Position numbers and translations under genes: made by a program. A model generated the notes under the pieces. The model was not told where the DNA came from, searched no databases, and saw nothing but the letters and a program-made list of their open reading frames with translations. Of a DNA stretch of 64,000 nt, positions 1 to 8,409 are shown piece after piece (within the stretch, counting starts at the first letter, position 1; every line of letters starts with the position of its first letter). Source of the stretch: Cytobacillus oceanisediminis (GTDB taxonomy: Bacteria > Bacillota > Bacilli > Bacillales > Cytobacillaceae); NCBI RefSeq assembly GCF_022811925.1, contig NZ_CP065511.1, positions 4,961,001-5,025,000 on the forward strand, written 5' to 3'.

Positions 1-691
1 GACTGGAGAATATCTGTTCAGGTTTGCCGCGTTCCACGACAATACCGCCGTCCATGAAAATGACTTCATCCGCTGCTTCCCTGGCAAATCTCATCTCATG
101 AGTAACGGCCACCATTGTCATACCTTCAGCGGCCAGATCCTTCATCACCTTCAGCACTTCTCCAACTAGTTCAGGGTCCAGTGCCGAAGTAGGCTCATCA
201 AATAGCATAACCTTTGGCTCCATTGCAAGAGCCCGTGCAATCCCTACCCGCTGCTGCTGGCCGCCTGAAAGCTGAAAAGGATAATAGGCAGTTTTATCCG
301 CTAAACCAACTTTTCTTAAAAGCATTTCCCCCTTTTCCTTTGCCGTTTCCTTTGATTCGCCTTTCACTGTAACCGGCCCCTCCATGACATTTTCGAGTGC
401 AGTCATATGAGGAAATAAGTTATAGTTCTGAAAAACCATTCCCGTAAGGCGCCTGAAGGGAGGTATTTGCCTTTTCAAGACCTGCTGAGAAAAGTCGAGG
501 ACTTGATCGCCAATGGCAAGCAGGCCTGAAGTAGGCTGCTCCAGTACATTTAAGCACCGCAGCAAGGTCGTTTTTCCGGAGCCGGATGGCCCAATCACTA
601 CAACCACTTTTCCTTTCTTCACTTCCAAATTAATTCCTTTCAGTACTTTCAGCTGATCAAATTGCTTATGCAAATCCTTAATATTAATCAT
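1..691 (-). CDS. tcyC: Amino-acid (probably cystine) ABC transporter ATPase, C-terminus off window
   Basis: ATPase that would power import of a polar amino acid, probably L-cystine, together with the permease and binding protein encoded just upstream. About 230 residues are visible from an ATG start. Walker A GPSGSGKT lies at residues 34-41, the signature LSGGQQQR at 141-148, Walker B VMLFDEP at 161-167 and the H-loop His at 198, so the domain is functionally complete. Family members are about 240-250 residues, so only a short C-terminal tail is missing. It is the last gene of a three-gene leftward operon in the order binding protein, permease, ATPase. The substrate is inferred from the binding protein, not from the ATPase itself. 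Confidence 0.85.
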   Translation of the reverse strand, partial: MINIKDLHKQFDQLKVLKGINLEVKKGKVVVVIGPSGSGKTTLLRCLNVLEQPTSGLLAIGDQVLDFSQQVLKRQIPPFRRLTGMVFQNYNLFPHMTALENVMEGPVTVKGESKETAKEKGEMLLRKVGLADKTAYYPFQLSGGQQQRVGIARALAMEPKVMLFDEPTSALDPELVGEVLKVMKDLAAEGMTMVAVTHEMRFAREAADEVIFMDGGIVVERGKPEQIFSS

Positions 692-709
692 TAATAGCAC
701 TGCCTCTTT

Positions 710-1420
710 TCATGAAGAAATATATCGGTCCAGACGGCGTTCAAGCCTTCCCTGCACGATTGAGAGCATAAAGCAAATCACCCAATATATGAAGGCAGCC
801 TGCGTATATAGAAGCAAAAATTCATAATTAGTTGCGGCTATTTCCTGTGCTCTTCGGAACATCTCTGTAACCAGAATCATGGAAGCCAGAGAGGTATCTT
901 TTACAAGACTGATGAATGAATTGGATAGCGGCGGTATCGATACTCTGGATGCCTGCGGAAGGATAATCCTCTTAAGCGTCTGCGAATAAGACATGCCTAT
1001 GGAATATCCCGCTTCCCATTGTCCTTTTGGGATCGAAAGGATGGCAGCCCGGATAATTTCAGAGGCATACGCCCCTACATTCAGCGAAAATCCTATGATC
1101 GCTGAAGGGAAAGGATCTATAATGACACCAACCGTCGGAAGCCCGTAAAAAATGATGAACAGCTGCACAAGAAGCGGCGTGCCCCTTATTGCTGATACAT
1201 AAATTCTGGCTATCGTCTCCAGTGCCTTATTTCCCGAAATGCGGGCAAGTGCCGTAAATATTGCCAATGCCAGCCCGCATATAAATGAAATCAGTGTTAA
1301 TGGGATGGTATAAACAATGGCACCCTCCAGCAATGGCTGGAATGAATTCTTACCAATTTCTATAAGTCTTTCGATCCTTTCCGGGTTGGTAAAAATACTA
1401 CTTAAGTACATCTTCGCCAA
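710..1420 (-). CDS. tcyB: Amino-acid (cystine-type) ABC transporter permease
   Basis: Inner-membrane permease of the polar amino acid uptake family. It has several hydrophobic segments and the EAA-type cytoplasmic loop around [15 protein letters not shown], followed by [15 protein letters not shown]. The sequence from GTPLLVQLF onward resembles the cystine permeases of the TcyL/YecS group. The longest frame begins at a TTG and an in-frame ATG lies nine bases downstream (1411). Neither has a clear ribosome-binding site, and the gene overlaps the end of the binding-protein gene by about 20 bases, so translation is probably coupled. The true start is therefore uncertain. Confidence 0.85.
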   Translation of the reverse strand: MAKMYLSSIFTNPERIERLIEIGKNSFQPLLEGAIVYTIPLTLISFICGLALAIFTALARISGNKALETIARIYVSAIRGTPLLVQLFIIFYGLPTVGVIIDPFPSAIIGFSLNVGAYASEIIRAAILSIPKGQWEAGYSIGMSYSQTLKRIILPQASRVSIPPLSNSFISLVKDTSLASMILVTEMFRRAQEIAATNYEFLLLYTQAAFIYWVICFMLSIVQGRLERRLDRYISS

Positions 1421-2219
1421 ACCATTTTTCTGAAATTTTCAAGTAAGTGCCATCTTCCATCATTTCGGTCAATGCTTTATTGACTTCATCAACCAATGTA
1501 TCGCTTCCCATTCTGAACATTAGGCCGCTTTGAGAAGCATCTTCGGATTCATCTGCGATTTTGACTGGAGCATCAGGCTTATGTTTTTTAAAATCCAAAA
1601 AAGACAAATTATCGTTGAGTGTAACATCTGCACGCTTTGAATTAATCAGCTCAATCGCCTGGTTAAATCCGTCTACTCCTACAATTTCTGCCCCATAAGA
1701 CTTTGCCAGATCAGCATAATTGCTTGTCATGGACTGTGCGGCTTTCAAACCCTCTATGTCTTCAAAGCTTGAAACTGAATTATTGGATTCATGTGTAATC
1801 AAAACAGCTGCAGAAGAAATATAAGGATCCGAAAAATCGTATTTCTCCTGGCGATCAGGGCGAATCCCCACCTGGTTTGCGATCATATCAAATCGTTTTG
1901 AATCCAATCCGGCGAACATGGCATCCCATTGTGTTTCCAGAAATTCCGGCTTCACACCAAGCCTTTTGGCCACTTCCTTTGAGATTTCCACATCAAAACC
2001 GGTAAGCTCACCTTTATCGTCATGGAACGTGAATGGCGGATAAGTGCCTTCCGTTCCTATTAACAGCTTTCCCTCATCCTGCACTTTTGCCCATAAATCC
2101 TGCCCCTGCTCTTCTGACGCAGGCTGATCCTGATTGTCCGGGTTTGCTTTATTCGTTCCGCACCCTGAAATGATTAAAACTAAACAGATTAGAACAGCAC
2201 TAAAAAAAGTATTTTTCAT
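1398..2219 (-). CDS. tcyA: Amino-acid (cystine-type) ABC transporter substrate-binding lipoprotein
   Basis: Extracytoplasmic solute receptor anchored as a lipoprotein: a hydrophobic signal is followed by the lipobox ISGC with Cys20. The mature part has the family-3 binding-protein pattern ([42 protein letters not shown]) and ends with the typical [11 protein letters not shown]. These segments recall TcyA of B. subtilis and the E. coli cystine receptor, which supports cystine as ligand. This is family knowledge, not a binding assay. An AGGAGG ribosome-binding site precedes the ATG. No riboswitch or T-box is visible in the short leader, and a terminator of the next gene lies about 70 bases upstream. 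Confidence 0.85.
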   Translation of the reverse strand: MKNTFFSAVLICLVLIISGCGTNKANPDNQDQPASEEQGQDLWAKVQDEGKLLIGTEGTYPPFTFHDDKGELTGFDVEISKEVAKRLGVKPEFLETQWDAMFAGLDSKRFDMIANQVGIRPDRQEKYDFSDPYISSAAVLITHESNNSVSSFEDIEGLKAAQSMTSNYADLAKSYGAEIVGVDGFNQAIELINSKRADVTLNDNLSFLDFKKHKPDAPVKIADESEDASQSGLMFRMGSDTLVDEVNKALTEMMEDGTYLKISEKWFGEDVLK

Positions 2220-2290
2220 GTGTTTGCCTCCTGTTTGAGAAATGATTTTATTTTATCTTTTCCTAAAGTGCTTAGTTTATAGGAGGCCAA

Positions 2291-2323
2291 AGAAAAAAAC
2301 CCTCTTTCTAAAAAGAAGGCTTT
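2291..2323 (-). terminator. Terminator of the DUF2935 gene
   Basis: On the minus strand an 11-bp stem (AAGCCTTCTTT with AAAGAGGGTTT, including G-U pairs) closes a 4-nt loop and runs into a T tract. It sits directly after the DUF2935 stop codon and isolates that gene from the cystine operon. Confidence 0.8.
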
Positions 2324-2329
2324 AGGATA

Positions 2330-3157
2330 CTAAGAATAAGATGGTTTTTTCAAAGAACATTTAGAAGCTTCTTCCGCCAGTTCAGGAGCATAGTAGCTGA
2401 GCTTTTTAATTAAATAGCAGGCTTCAGGGAAATGATGTTCGAGAAATCTCAGGGTTGTTTTATTGAGAATCCTTTTGCCGGCGTATTTCTGGACTATTCC
2501 CTTAATGTATTCATTCATTTCAATCACAGCCAGCCCTACATCCCGGGCCATTTCCTGCTGGCGCGGAAACCCTGGCTGCGTAAACCGGAGATATCCTTTC
2601 ATATGTCGATTCTGCACCATAAAACCCTGAAAAATCCGGGTATAAATTTCTGCCTGTTCATCTACAAATACCTCAATTGGATCGATTGAATTTCTCAGAA
2701 GAATGATGTGTCCCAGCTGATCCTCCAGCCACAAATCCAGCAAATCAAAAAGGGATTGCTGTGGCGGTGTGAGTCCTTTTGCATAATAGGACAGCAGACG
2801 CAAATATTCCTGATTTTCACTTAATGTGCCGTTAAAATAAGTTGGCGAAAGATTTAGATTGATAAAATTATTGATTCTCAGATTCTGAAGCTTTCCTTCA
2901 AATTGAAAATAGCCGTTTGCAATTGGCCATATCTCCATGGCCATGGCGATTGCCTCCTGTGAGTTCGCTTCTGCAGACGGAGATAACTGATTAAGCCTAT
3001 TCCTAAGATTACGGAAGGCTTGTCTGTATTCATCCGCTCTTTTTACGTACCTGCTTTCTGTTGAAGAAAGATGGTCCCTGACAAAAATCGCATGGTCTTC
3101 AAGAATCTCCAGCCAAAAGGCATGCTCCTCCCAAGGCGTCAATCCTATTTCATTCAT
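2330..3157 (-). CDS. DUF2935 family protein
   Basis: Cytoplasmic helical protein of about 275 residues resembling the DUF2935 family found in Bacilli, whose function is not established. It shows two related halves of roughly 110-130 residues. Each starts with an aromatic-rich helix (WEEHAFWLEILEDHA in the first, DLWLEDQLGHIILLRN in the second) and carries conserved Glu and His residues that could bind metal, which is inference. A longer frame opens six codons earlier, but GGGGGAT lies seven bases before the ATG of MNEIGLTPW, so that start is chosen. It is transcribed alone and followed by its own terminator. Confidence 0.7.
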   Translation of the reverse strand: MNEIGLTPWEEHAFWLEILEDHAIFVRDHLSSTESRYVKRADEYRQAFRNLRNRLNQLSPSAEANSQEAIAMAMEIWPIANGYFQFEGKLQNLRINNFINLNLSPTYFNGTLSENQEYLRLLSYYAKGLTPPQQSLFDLLDLWLEDQLGHIILLRNSIDPIEVFVDEQAEIYTRIFQGFMVQNRHMKGYLRFTQPGFPRQQEMARDVGLAVIEMNEYIKGIVQKYAGKRILNKTTLRFLEHHFPEACYLIKKLSYYAPELAEEASKCSLKKPSYS

Positions 3158-3286
3158 TAAAGATCCCCCCATCATAATCCTTTTAAATGTATATGCCTTT
3201 TAAAAAGGAAAGATGAAGGCAGGTCCGGATAAAAAAGGAGCGATTTAGAAAAAATAAGGAAGCATTTTTAAGAAAGGAGAATCATC

Positions 3287-3418
3287 ATGACAAAAAAGTT
3301 CAATAAAGGCAGCAAAAATCAAAATTCACCAAGAGGAAATCAATCAGCCAACAGCGGAGATAACAGCAAGGGCAATAAGAGGAATAAAGATCAAAAGGAT
3401 AAGACTGATTTGGATTAA
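3287..3418 (+). CDS. Small hydrophilic protein, 43 aa, unknown
   Basis: A 43-residue reading frame with an AAAGGAGA ribosome-binding site seven bases before the ATG and a strong terminator directly after the stop, which together argue that it is real. The product is rich in Asn, Lys, Gly, Ser and Asp, has no hydrophobic segment and starts MTKKFNKGSK. Its composition is like that of small spore or stress proteins of Bacilli, but I do not recognise the family. It is convergent with another small unknown gene. Confidence 0.55.
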   Translation: MTKKFNKGSKNQNSPRGNQSANSGDNSKGNKRNKDQKDKTDLD

Positions 3419-3421
3419 GAG

Positions 3422-3453
3422 AAAACCGGCTTCCTTGTCGAAGCCGGTTTTCT
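3422..3453 (+). terminator. Bidirectional terminator between two small genes
   Basis: A perfect 12-bp stem, AAAACCGGCTTC with GAAGCCGGTTTT, closes a 6-nt loop. T runs follow on the plus strand and A runs precede it, so it can serve both convergent small genes. Confidence 0.9.
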
Positions 3454-3664
3454 ATTCGTCATCGCCTGAAATTTTAATGGCTGGCGTGTTGTTATAAAGA
3501 TAGGTTGGAGCCATGTTTTGTTTCTCATCACGATTATTCATAGCTTCTTGCAATTTTAGATTAGCATCCTCTGTTTCTGTCTTGCTGTTAATTTGGGAGT
3601 GAACAGTCTGATCCTCCAGCTTTTCATTAAGCTTGATATTGGTTTCAGCAGTTTTATCATCCAT
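3452..3664 (-). CDS. Small acidic protein, 70 aa, unknown
   Basis: A 70-residue protein, highly charged, with no membrane segment. It begins MDDKTAETNIKLNEK and ends GDDE, and is probably largely helical or disordered. AAAGGAGGATT lies eight bases before the ATG, giving good support that it is translated. It ends in the shared bidirectional terminator. I do not recognise the family and no neighbour suggests a role. Confidence 0.6.
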   Translation of the reverse strand: MDDKTAETNIKLNEKLEDQTVHSQINSKTETEDANLKLQEAMNNRDEKQNMAPTYLYNNTPAIKISGDDE

Positions 3665-3734
3665 TTGCCTAATCCTCCTTTTGTTATAGTTTGTTAAAAG
3701 TGGTTAATAAATATTTACCACATCCTGTTCCCAT

Positions 3735-3768
3735 AAAACAAAAAGCATAAACCCATGGTCTATGCTTC
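3735..3768 (-). terminator. Terminator of the XRE-def operon
   Basis: Stem AAGCATA / TATGCTT on the minus strand, directly after the deformylase stop codon and followed by TTTTTGTTTT. Confidence 0.7.
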
Positions 3769-4346
3769 TAAAAGTTCTCCATAACCGAGTTTTCCGGAAC
3801 TCTGAATGGATCATTTTTATCAATTCGATCATAAAACATTATTCCGTTCAGATGGTCGATTTCATGCTGCATAATGATAGCCGGGATACCCTTGAACCGG
3901 AGTGTCACTTCTTCGCCATCAAGATTATGGGCTTTTACCTTAATGCGCTCATAACGGGGCACATACCCTTTTACGTCACGGTCTACAGACAGGCAGCCCT
4001 CACCCTCCGGCAGGAAAATGACACCGACAGAGTGGCTGATGATTTTCGGATTAATTACGAAATACTCCTGAGGCTCAGCTTTTCCATTGGTAAAATAGGC
4101 GGTAAACATGCGTTTGTTAAGGCCAATTTGGTTGGCAGATAGCCCAATGCCCGGACGCAAGCCGTATTTCTTTGCAAATGCAGGATCCTGACTGTTCTTC
4201 AAATACTGCATCATCGCAATCAGCGTTCCGCGATCTTCTTCAGTTAAAGGCACTGTGACTTCTTTTGTTACCTCTCGCAGGATGGGATCCCCTTCCCGCA
4301 CAATATCTTTCATAGTAATGATCGTATCAGCATTAAATTTACTCAT
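3768..4346 (-). CDS. def: Peptide deformylase
   Basis: Removes the formyl group from the N-terminal methionine of new proteins and uses a bound metal ion. The three family motifs are present with the chosen start: GIGLSANQ at about 66-73 (usually GxGxAAxQ, here Ser for the first Ala and Asn before Gln), EGCLS at 116-120 with the metal Cys, and HEIDH at 161-165. Length (192 aa) fits Gram-positive type 2 deformylases such as YkrB/DefB. The start is the ATG that overlaps the stop of the upstream regulator gene; an upstream in-frame ATG lies inside that gene. The coupling to an XRE regulator is unusual. Confidence 0.9.
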   Translation of the reverse strand: MSKFNADTIITMKDIVREGDPILREVTKEVTVPLTEEDRGTLIAMMQYLKNSQDPAFAKKYGLRPGIGLSANQIGLNKRMFTAYFTNGKAEPQEYFVINPKIISHSVGVIFLPEGEGCLSVDRDVKGYVPRYERIKVKAHNLDGEEVTLRFKGIPAIIMQHEIDHLNGIMFYDRIDKNDPFRVPENSVMENF

Positions 4347-4530
4347 AAATAAACAATTCATCTACCTTTACTTTTAATGTTTTAGAAATTTTAAAAGCGA
4401 GCTCCAGTGTGGGATCATATTTATTATTTTCTATGCAATTGATTGTCTGCCTGGCCACACTGCATTCTTGAGCAAGCCTTTTCTGCGTTATTCCCAGCTT
4501 TTTTCGTATTTCCTTTATTTTATTTTTCAT
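4339..4530 (-). CDS. Small XRE-family transcriptional regulator
   Basis: A 63-residue protein consisting of little more than one Cro/C1-type helix-turn-helix (LGITQKRLAQECSVARQTI followed by IENNKYDPTLELAFKISKTL). AAAGGTGAT precedes the ATG. Its stop codon overlaps the start of the deformylase gene, so the two are translated together. Such minimal repressors usually control their own operon. The target here is inferred to be this promoter and hence deformylase level. No clear palindromic operator was recognised upstream. Confidence 0.85.
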   Translation of the reverse strand: MKNKIKEIRKKLGITQKRLAQECSVARQTINCIENNKYDPTLELAFKISKTLKVKVDELFIYE

Positions 4531-4621
4531 ACTATCACCTTTTGGGCCGAAACTGTTTTTATGGTAGCATTTCAGATGGCAGGATGTCCAACACTTTGGA
4601 CATTAGTAGCTGCACAAAAAA

Positions 4622-4700
4622 TTTTTCCGCGAAAAATTGAAGATAACCGCGAAATTTTGATTTTATCCGCGATTTTACTTGCTTTATCCGCGAAATTGCA
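4622..4700. repeat. Array A of 20-21 bp periodic repeats, core CCGCGA
   Basis: Four copies of the core CCGCGA start at 4627, 4647, 4667 and 4688, that is with periods 20, 20 and 21. The better-preserved units read TTTAT-CC-GCGAAATT. The third unit has GCGATTTT instead of GCGAAATT, and the last runs into TGCAAAAA. Both details recur in array B near 16.2 kb. The mixed period excludes coding. It lies between the XRE gene and the antiporter terminator. Confidence 0.8.
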
Positions 4701-4733
4701 AAAAAACCAGTGCAGATCTCCTCCACACTGGTT
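4698..4733 (-). terminator. Terminator of the antiporter gene
   Basis: Stem AACCAGTG / CACTGGTT with a run of T on the minus strand, immediately downstream of the antiporter stop codon and abutting repeat array A. Confidence 0.8.
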
Positions 4734-4743
4734 CCTTATTTGA

Positions 4744-6234
4744 CTACGCTTCTGCTTCTACCAAAGTTTCAGCTGTTTTTTTCTTTTTCAGCAGCAGCTT
4801 GAGCTCTCTTTTATATTTTCTCTTAGTAAGGATGTAAAGAAAATCTCCCTGCTCAATTTGGGTGTTGCCTGTTGGAGTAATTAACTCATCTTTACGTATG
4901 ATTGCATTGACGAGTGCGCCTTCAGGAAAAGGGATCTCCATCAGATTTTGCCCGATAATGAAGGCATCTTCTTCTATTTCGAATTCAATCATTTCAGCAT
5001 CTGCTTTTCCAAGGGAAACCAATTCCAGGGAATGCATGGGAGTAGCCTTCTCTGGCCCGGTCAGACCGAGCTTTTCGGCTAACAATGTAATCGTTGATCC
5101 CTGGATAAGAGCGCTGGTCAGGACAACGAAAAAGACAACATTGAAAATTTCGTGACTTCCTTCCACACCGGATAACAGCGGGAAAGTGGCCAGAACGATT
5201 GGCACAGCTCCTTTTAATCCTGCCCAAGATAAGAAGACCAGTTCTTTCATCGAAAAACCCATCTTAATGGTGGTTAGAAACACAGCAGCAGGTCTGGCAA
5301 CAAATATGAGAAGTGCTGAAAGAGCCAGGCCTTTTAGCAAAATATCAGATTGGAAAAGTTCATTCGGAAAGACCAGAAGACCTAAAATAACGAACATCGC
5401 AATTTGCATCATCCAGGCAAAACCTTCCGTAAAACGGAAAACAGAGTGGCGATAGGCAATGTCTGCGTTCCCTATCATAATACCCGCCACATATACAGCA
5501 AGAAGACCGCTGCCTCCCAGATAAGCAGTTATTCCATATGTCAGCATGGCAAATCCAGTTGCAAACACAGGATAAAGCCCGCTTGAATCCAAGTTAATTT
5601 TATTCAATGACCATATTGCGAATTTGCCAAACAAGAGACCGGCTATAGCTCCCACTCCCATTTGGATAAAGAAGGAACTAACAAGTGAGAAAATGCCGGA
5701 GCCGGGAGTCATGATCAGCTCAATCATGGCAACTGTCAGGAACACTGCCATGGGATCATTGGAGCCAGACTCGGCTTCCAGTGTTGCGGAAATCCTGGGC
5801 TTTATATTTTGCCCTTTTAATACAGCAAAAACGGCAGCTGCATCAGTCGAACCGACAATCGCACCAAAAAGCACCGCCACAGGCCAATCTACCCCGAGAA
5901 TAAACTTTGCCGCCACGGCAACAAGCCCGGTGGTAATCACAACACCTAAGGTTGCCAATGATAAGGAAGGTGCAATGACTGTCCGAGCTGTTTTCCAGTT
6001 CGTCTGCAGTCCTCCTTCAAACAAAATAATGATAAAGGCCAAAACCCCAATCATCTGCGCAATTCTCGCATTATCAAAATAAATGAATTGCCCCAATCCC
6101 ATCCCGACTGCGATAAAGAGAACAAGAGCAGGCACGCCAAGCCTTGCAGAAAATTTAGTTGTCATAACACCAATAATAAAAAGAATAGCAGCCAATAGGA
6201 TGAGTGCATCTGTGTGCCAAATAAATTCAGCCAA
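4744..6234 (-). CDS. CPA1-type K+(Na+)/H+ antiporter with TrkA-C domain
   Basis: Membrane exchanger of the NhaP2/CvrA type: about a dozen hydrophobic helices fill the first 395 residues, with the family signatures GSTDAAAVF and ESGSNDPMA in the ion-binding core. A cytoplasmic RCK/TrkA-C domain follows (about 405-480, FEIEEDAFIIGQ to QGDFLYILTKR), ending in a Lys-rich tail. The longest frame starts at a GTG, but the ribosome-binding site AAGGTGA overlaps that codon. The TTG nine bases downstream has correct spacing and is chosen. Its likely role is potassium or sodium efflux and pH homeostasis; the cation cannot be told from sequence. Confidence 0.85.
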   Translation of the reverse strand: MAEFIWHTDALILLAAILFIIGVMTTKFSARLGVPALVLFIAVGMGLGQFIYFDNARIAQMIGVLAFIIILFEGGLQTNWKTARTVIAPSLSLATLGVVITTGLVAVAAKFILGVDWPVAVLFGAIVGSTDAAAVFAVLKGQNIKPRISATLEAESGSNDPMAVFLTVAMIELIMTPGSGIFSLVSSFFIQMGVGAIAGLLFGKFAIWSLNKINLDSSGLYPVFATGFAMLTYGITAYLGGSGLLAVYVAGIMIGNADIAYRHSVFRFTEGFAWMMQIAMFVILGLLVFPNELFQSDILLKGLALSALLIFVARPAAVFLTTIKMGFSMKELVFLSWAGLKGAVPIVLATFPLLSGVEGSHEIFNVVFFVVLTSALIQGSTITLLAEKLGLTGPEKATPMHSLELVSLGKADAEMIEFEIEEDAFIIGQNLMEIPFPEGALVNAIIRKDELITPTGNTQIEQGDFLYILTKRKYKRELKLLLKKKKTAETLVEAEA

Positions 6235-6243
6235 TACGATCAC

Positions 6244-6576
6244 CTTCTTTATTAAGATTTAATCAAAGGATATAGGTTGTAAAAAACGTCTTTCAATAGT
6301 GAAGAATGACTTGTGTTTTGTAAGAAAAAAAGGCGGAATTGAGTTTAACCAGTGTAGTGCCTGGAGAGATGATGACAGCAGCTCATGACAACCCTTTAGT
6401 ATGGTGCAGAGCTGATATTAGTATTTAAGAAAAGAAGTGAAGTGACAGTGAATCGCCGGCTTTGTTTCCAACATAAGATTATCTTTTACTGCTTACACTG
6501 TCTTTATCGATTTTTTAATGTAACATAAATACATTATAACATATATTATGTAACATCGCACTTCATATGCATGCTT
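6244..6576. other. Non-coding stretch upstream of the antiporter
   Basis: About 330 AT-rich bases without a convincing gene on either strand. It must contain the antiporter promoter, although no strong -35/-10 pair was picked out. The only structure seen is a pair of direct copies of ATGTAACAT (6518 and 6548, 30 bp apart). Each is close to a palindrome, so together they could form a regulator site. Confidence 0.4.
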
Positions 6577-6580
6577 TTTT

Positions 6581-6612
6581 AAAAAAATCGGACTTGCCAT
6601 TAGGCAAATCCG
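6581..6612 (-). terminator. Terminator of the GNAT gene
   Basis: Stem CGGATTTGCC / GGCAAGTCCG on the minus strand (one G-U pair, 4-nt loop) followed by seven T, directly after the stop codon. Confidence 0.9.
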
Positions 6613-7155
6613 CTAAATTTCTTTAGATAGATGAATCATCTCATCTTCCGTTTTATACTCCTTATATCCGTAGCGTTTGTAGAGGTTCACTGCACTATCC
6701 CAGGCCATATTTGTTTCGAGAACAACCTTTCTATAACCGGCTGCTTTGGCGCGATCCTCCAGTTGCCGTACCATCATTCCGGCAATGCCCTGACCCCGGA
6801 ATTCCTTTTTTACAGACATTCGCTGCAGCCTGCATTCCCCTTTGCCTTCATTGGTAATTGCACCCGTACACACCAGTTCATTTTCAATCAAACCTGCCAG
6901 AAAAAGGGCACCTTCAGCGTTATACGTGTCTGTAAGGCAATTCAAATCAGGATTTAACGAATGGTCAATAAACCCAAAGCGTTCCTGGAATCCTTTCAGT
7001 ATTAATTCTTTTGCAGCAGTCTCGTAATCCTTTGAGATCTGTACAATCTTAATATCCGATTTAATCTTTTTCAGCTCAGCCTCAGCCCTTTTTTTATCGC
7101 ATAGCTCAGGCATACCGGCATTAATTGTTTTTCCATTGACAGTTGTGGTTTTCAT
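6613..7155 (-). CDS. GNAT family N-acetyltransferase
   Basis: Acetyl-CoA-dependent acyltransferase of the GNAT fold, 180 residues. The acetyl-CoA binding motif (Q/R-x-x-G-x-G/A) is visible as RGQGIAGMMVRQLEDRA, preceded by the RMSVKKEFR strand and followed by LETNMAWDSAVNLYKRYGY, which is the usual motif B. About 50 N-terminal residues precede the core and are not diagnostic. AGGAGAATCT precedes the ATG. It is a single-gene unit with its own terminator. The substrate (amino acid, peptide or small amine) cannot be inferred. Confidence 0.85.
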   Translation of the reverse strand: MKTTTVNGKTINAGMPELCDKKRAEAELKKIKSDIKIVQISKDYETAAKELILKGFQERFGFIDHSLNPDLNCLTDTYNAEGALFLAGLIENELVCTGAITNEGKGECRLQRMSVKKEFRGQGIAGMMVRQLEDRAKAAGYRKVVLETNMAWDSAVNLYKRYGYKEYKTEDEMIHLSKEI

Positions 7156-7425
7156 AGATTCTCCTGTTTTTTCCTTTTATAATAAGATATTAGCAGTGAA
7201 AAGAGAATTCTTTTTAGACAGTTAATATATGCAGAGCCTCTCTCTAGAACTTCTGCTGCTCTGTATATATTCAAGTTTGCACATTCCCGCCGGACAAAAA
7301 AGCGTTATACTATATTCCGTACGCCTCAAGTCTTAGCTGAAATTAAAGCTGGGGCTCAATGTGCATGAATTGGGATTACCTTAAAATATAAATAAGAAAT
7401 TTATGAAGGAAAGCAGGGGTTCATA

Positions 7426-8280
7426 GTGAAAAGGATTTTCGCCATTTTTATCATTTTAGTCTGTTCCTATTTGCTCTTTACTGGTGTAAACAGCTGGCTT
7501 AGTTTTGGAGAAAGCAGTACCGAAGCTTCTCTCAGCAAGAGGACAGATACTATCAGCATAGATGTATCAAGTTCCGATACAGTCATTATTCCTGAAAAGA
7601 GGAATGATGTTAGAGCAGAGCTTGACGGAAAAGGGAAAGTGACCGTAAATAAGGCGGGAAACGAAGTTCGTGTAGAATACAAAAGAAAGTGGCTGGACGG
7701 CTTTCAGTTTTTCAATAATAAAAGCAATCTGAAGATTTACATTCCTGAAGATTTCAATAAGTCCTTGTCAATTGACATTGGTTCTGGCCGTCTGAATTTT
7801 GCCGGTGAATCTGAAAGCAAGCCTTTCGGGCTTGAGAGTCTGGATGTTAATATGAGCTCCGGCAAAGTCAGCCTTGCCAACATTAAGACTGATGAATTTG
7901 AGCATGAAGGATCATCAGGGATGATGGAAGCAGATCATATCATTACCCGTACTGGAGAAATAGATATGAGTTCAGGCAAAGTGAAGATCCGCAACTACCA
8001 GGGCAAGCTTGATGCCGGGGTATCGTCTGGACAGCTGGATATAATGGTCGGCAAACTGATTGACTCTATTAAAGTGGAAGCAAGTTCAGGCTATGTCCGC
8101 CTTGATTTGCCTGATGATGCTGACTTCACCTTAAAAGGCAAAGCAAGCAGCGGCCATATCAGCAGCAATTTCGAATTGGATGATGAGAAACGCGATAAAA
8201 ATGATATTTCCGGCAGGCATGGATCAGGAGAACATGACATCCGTATCTCTGTATCCAGCGGGAAAGCCGAGATTAATTAA
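7426..8280 (+). CDS. DUF4097-type membrane-anchored beta-repeat protein
   Basis: A 284-residue protein starting at GTG with an N-terminal transmembrane or signal segment (residues about 3-20), followed by a repetitive beta-rich region. Short units of the form xxSSGxxx recur (VNMSSGKV, IDMSSGKV, AGVSSGQL, VEASSGYV, GKASSGHI, VSSGKAEI), typical of the DUF4097 right-handed beta-helix found in YvlB/LiaX-like envelope-stress proteins. The repeats most likely project outside the membrane. A role in sensing or resisting envelope stress is inferred from family members only. No LiaFSR-like genes are adjacent. It is followed by a terminator. Confidence 0.75.
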   Translation: MKRIFAIFIILVCSYLLFTGVNSWLSFGESSTEASLSKRTDTISIDVSSSDTVIIPEKRNDVRAELDGKGKVTVNKAGNEVRVEYKRKWLDGFQFFNNKSNLKIYIPEDFNKSLSIDIGSGRLNFAGESESKPFGLESLDVNMSSGKVSLANIKTDEFEHEGSSGMMEADHIITRTGEIDMSSGKVKIRNYQGKLDAGVSSGQLDIMVGKLIDSIKVEASSGYVRLDLPDDADFTLKGKASSGHISSNFELDDEKRDKNDISGRHGSGEHDIRISVSSGKAEIN

Positions 8281-8291
8281 CTTCTGCATCG

Positions 8292-8318
8292 AAGTCCGGG
8301 AAACCGGGCTTTTTTTGA
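8292..8318 (+). terminator. Terminator after the DUF4097 gene
   Basis: AAGTCCGG / CCGGGCTT stem with a 4-nt GAAA-type loop followed by seven T on the plus strand. Confidence 0.9.
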
Positions 8319-8409
8319 TGCTGAATGAGGATTAAGGCTGGACACTATGGGGAAATAGTCTTATACCCATTATTTTGACAAGCGAAATTTTCACAAAGGA
8401 GTGTGAGTC

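Noticed and set aside
4622..4700. Coding sequence through array A
   Set aside because: Periods of 20 and 21 bases shift the frame, there is no ribosome-binding site, and frames here run across the antiporter terminator.
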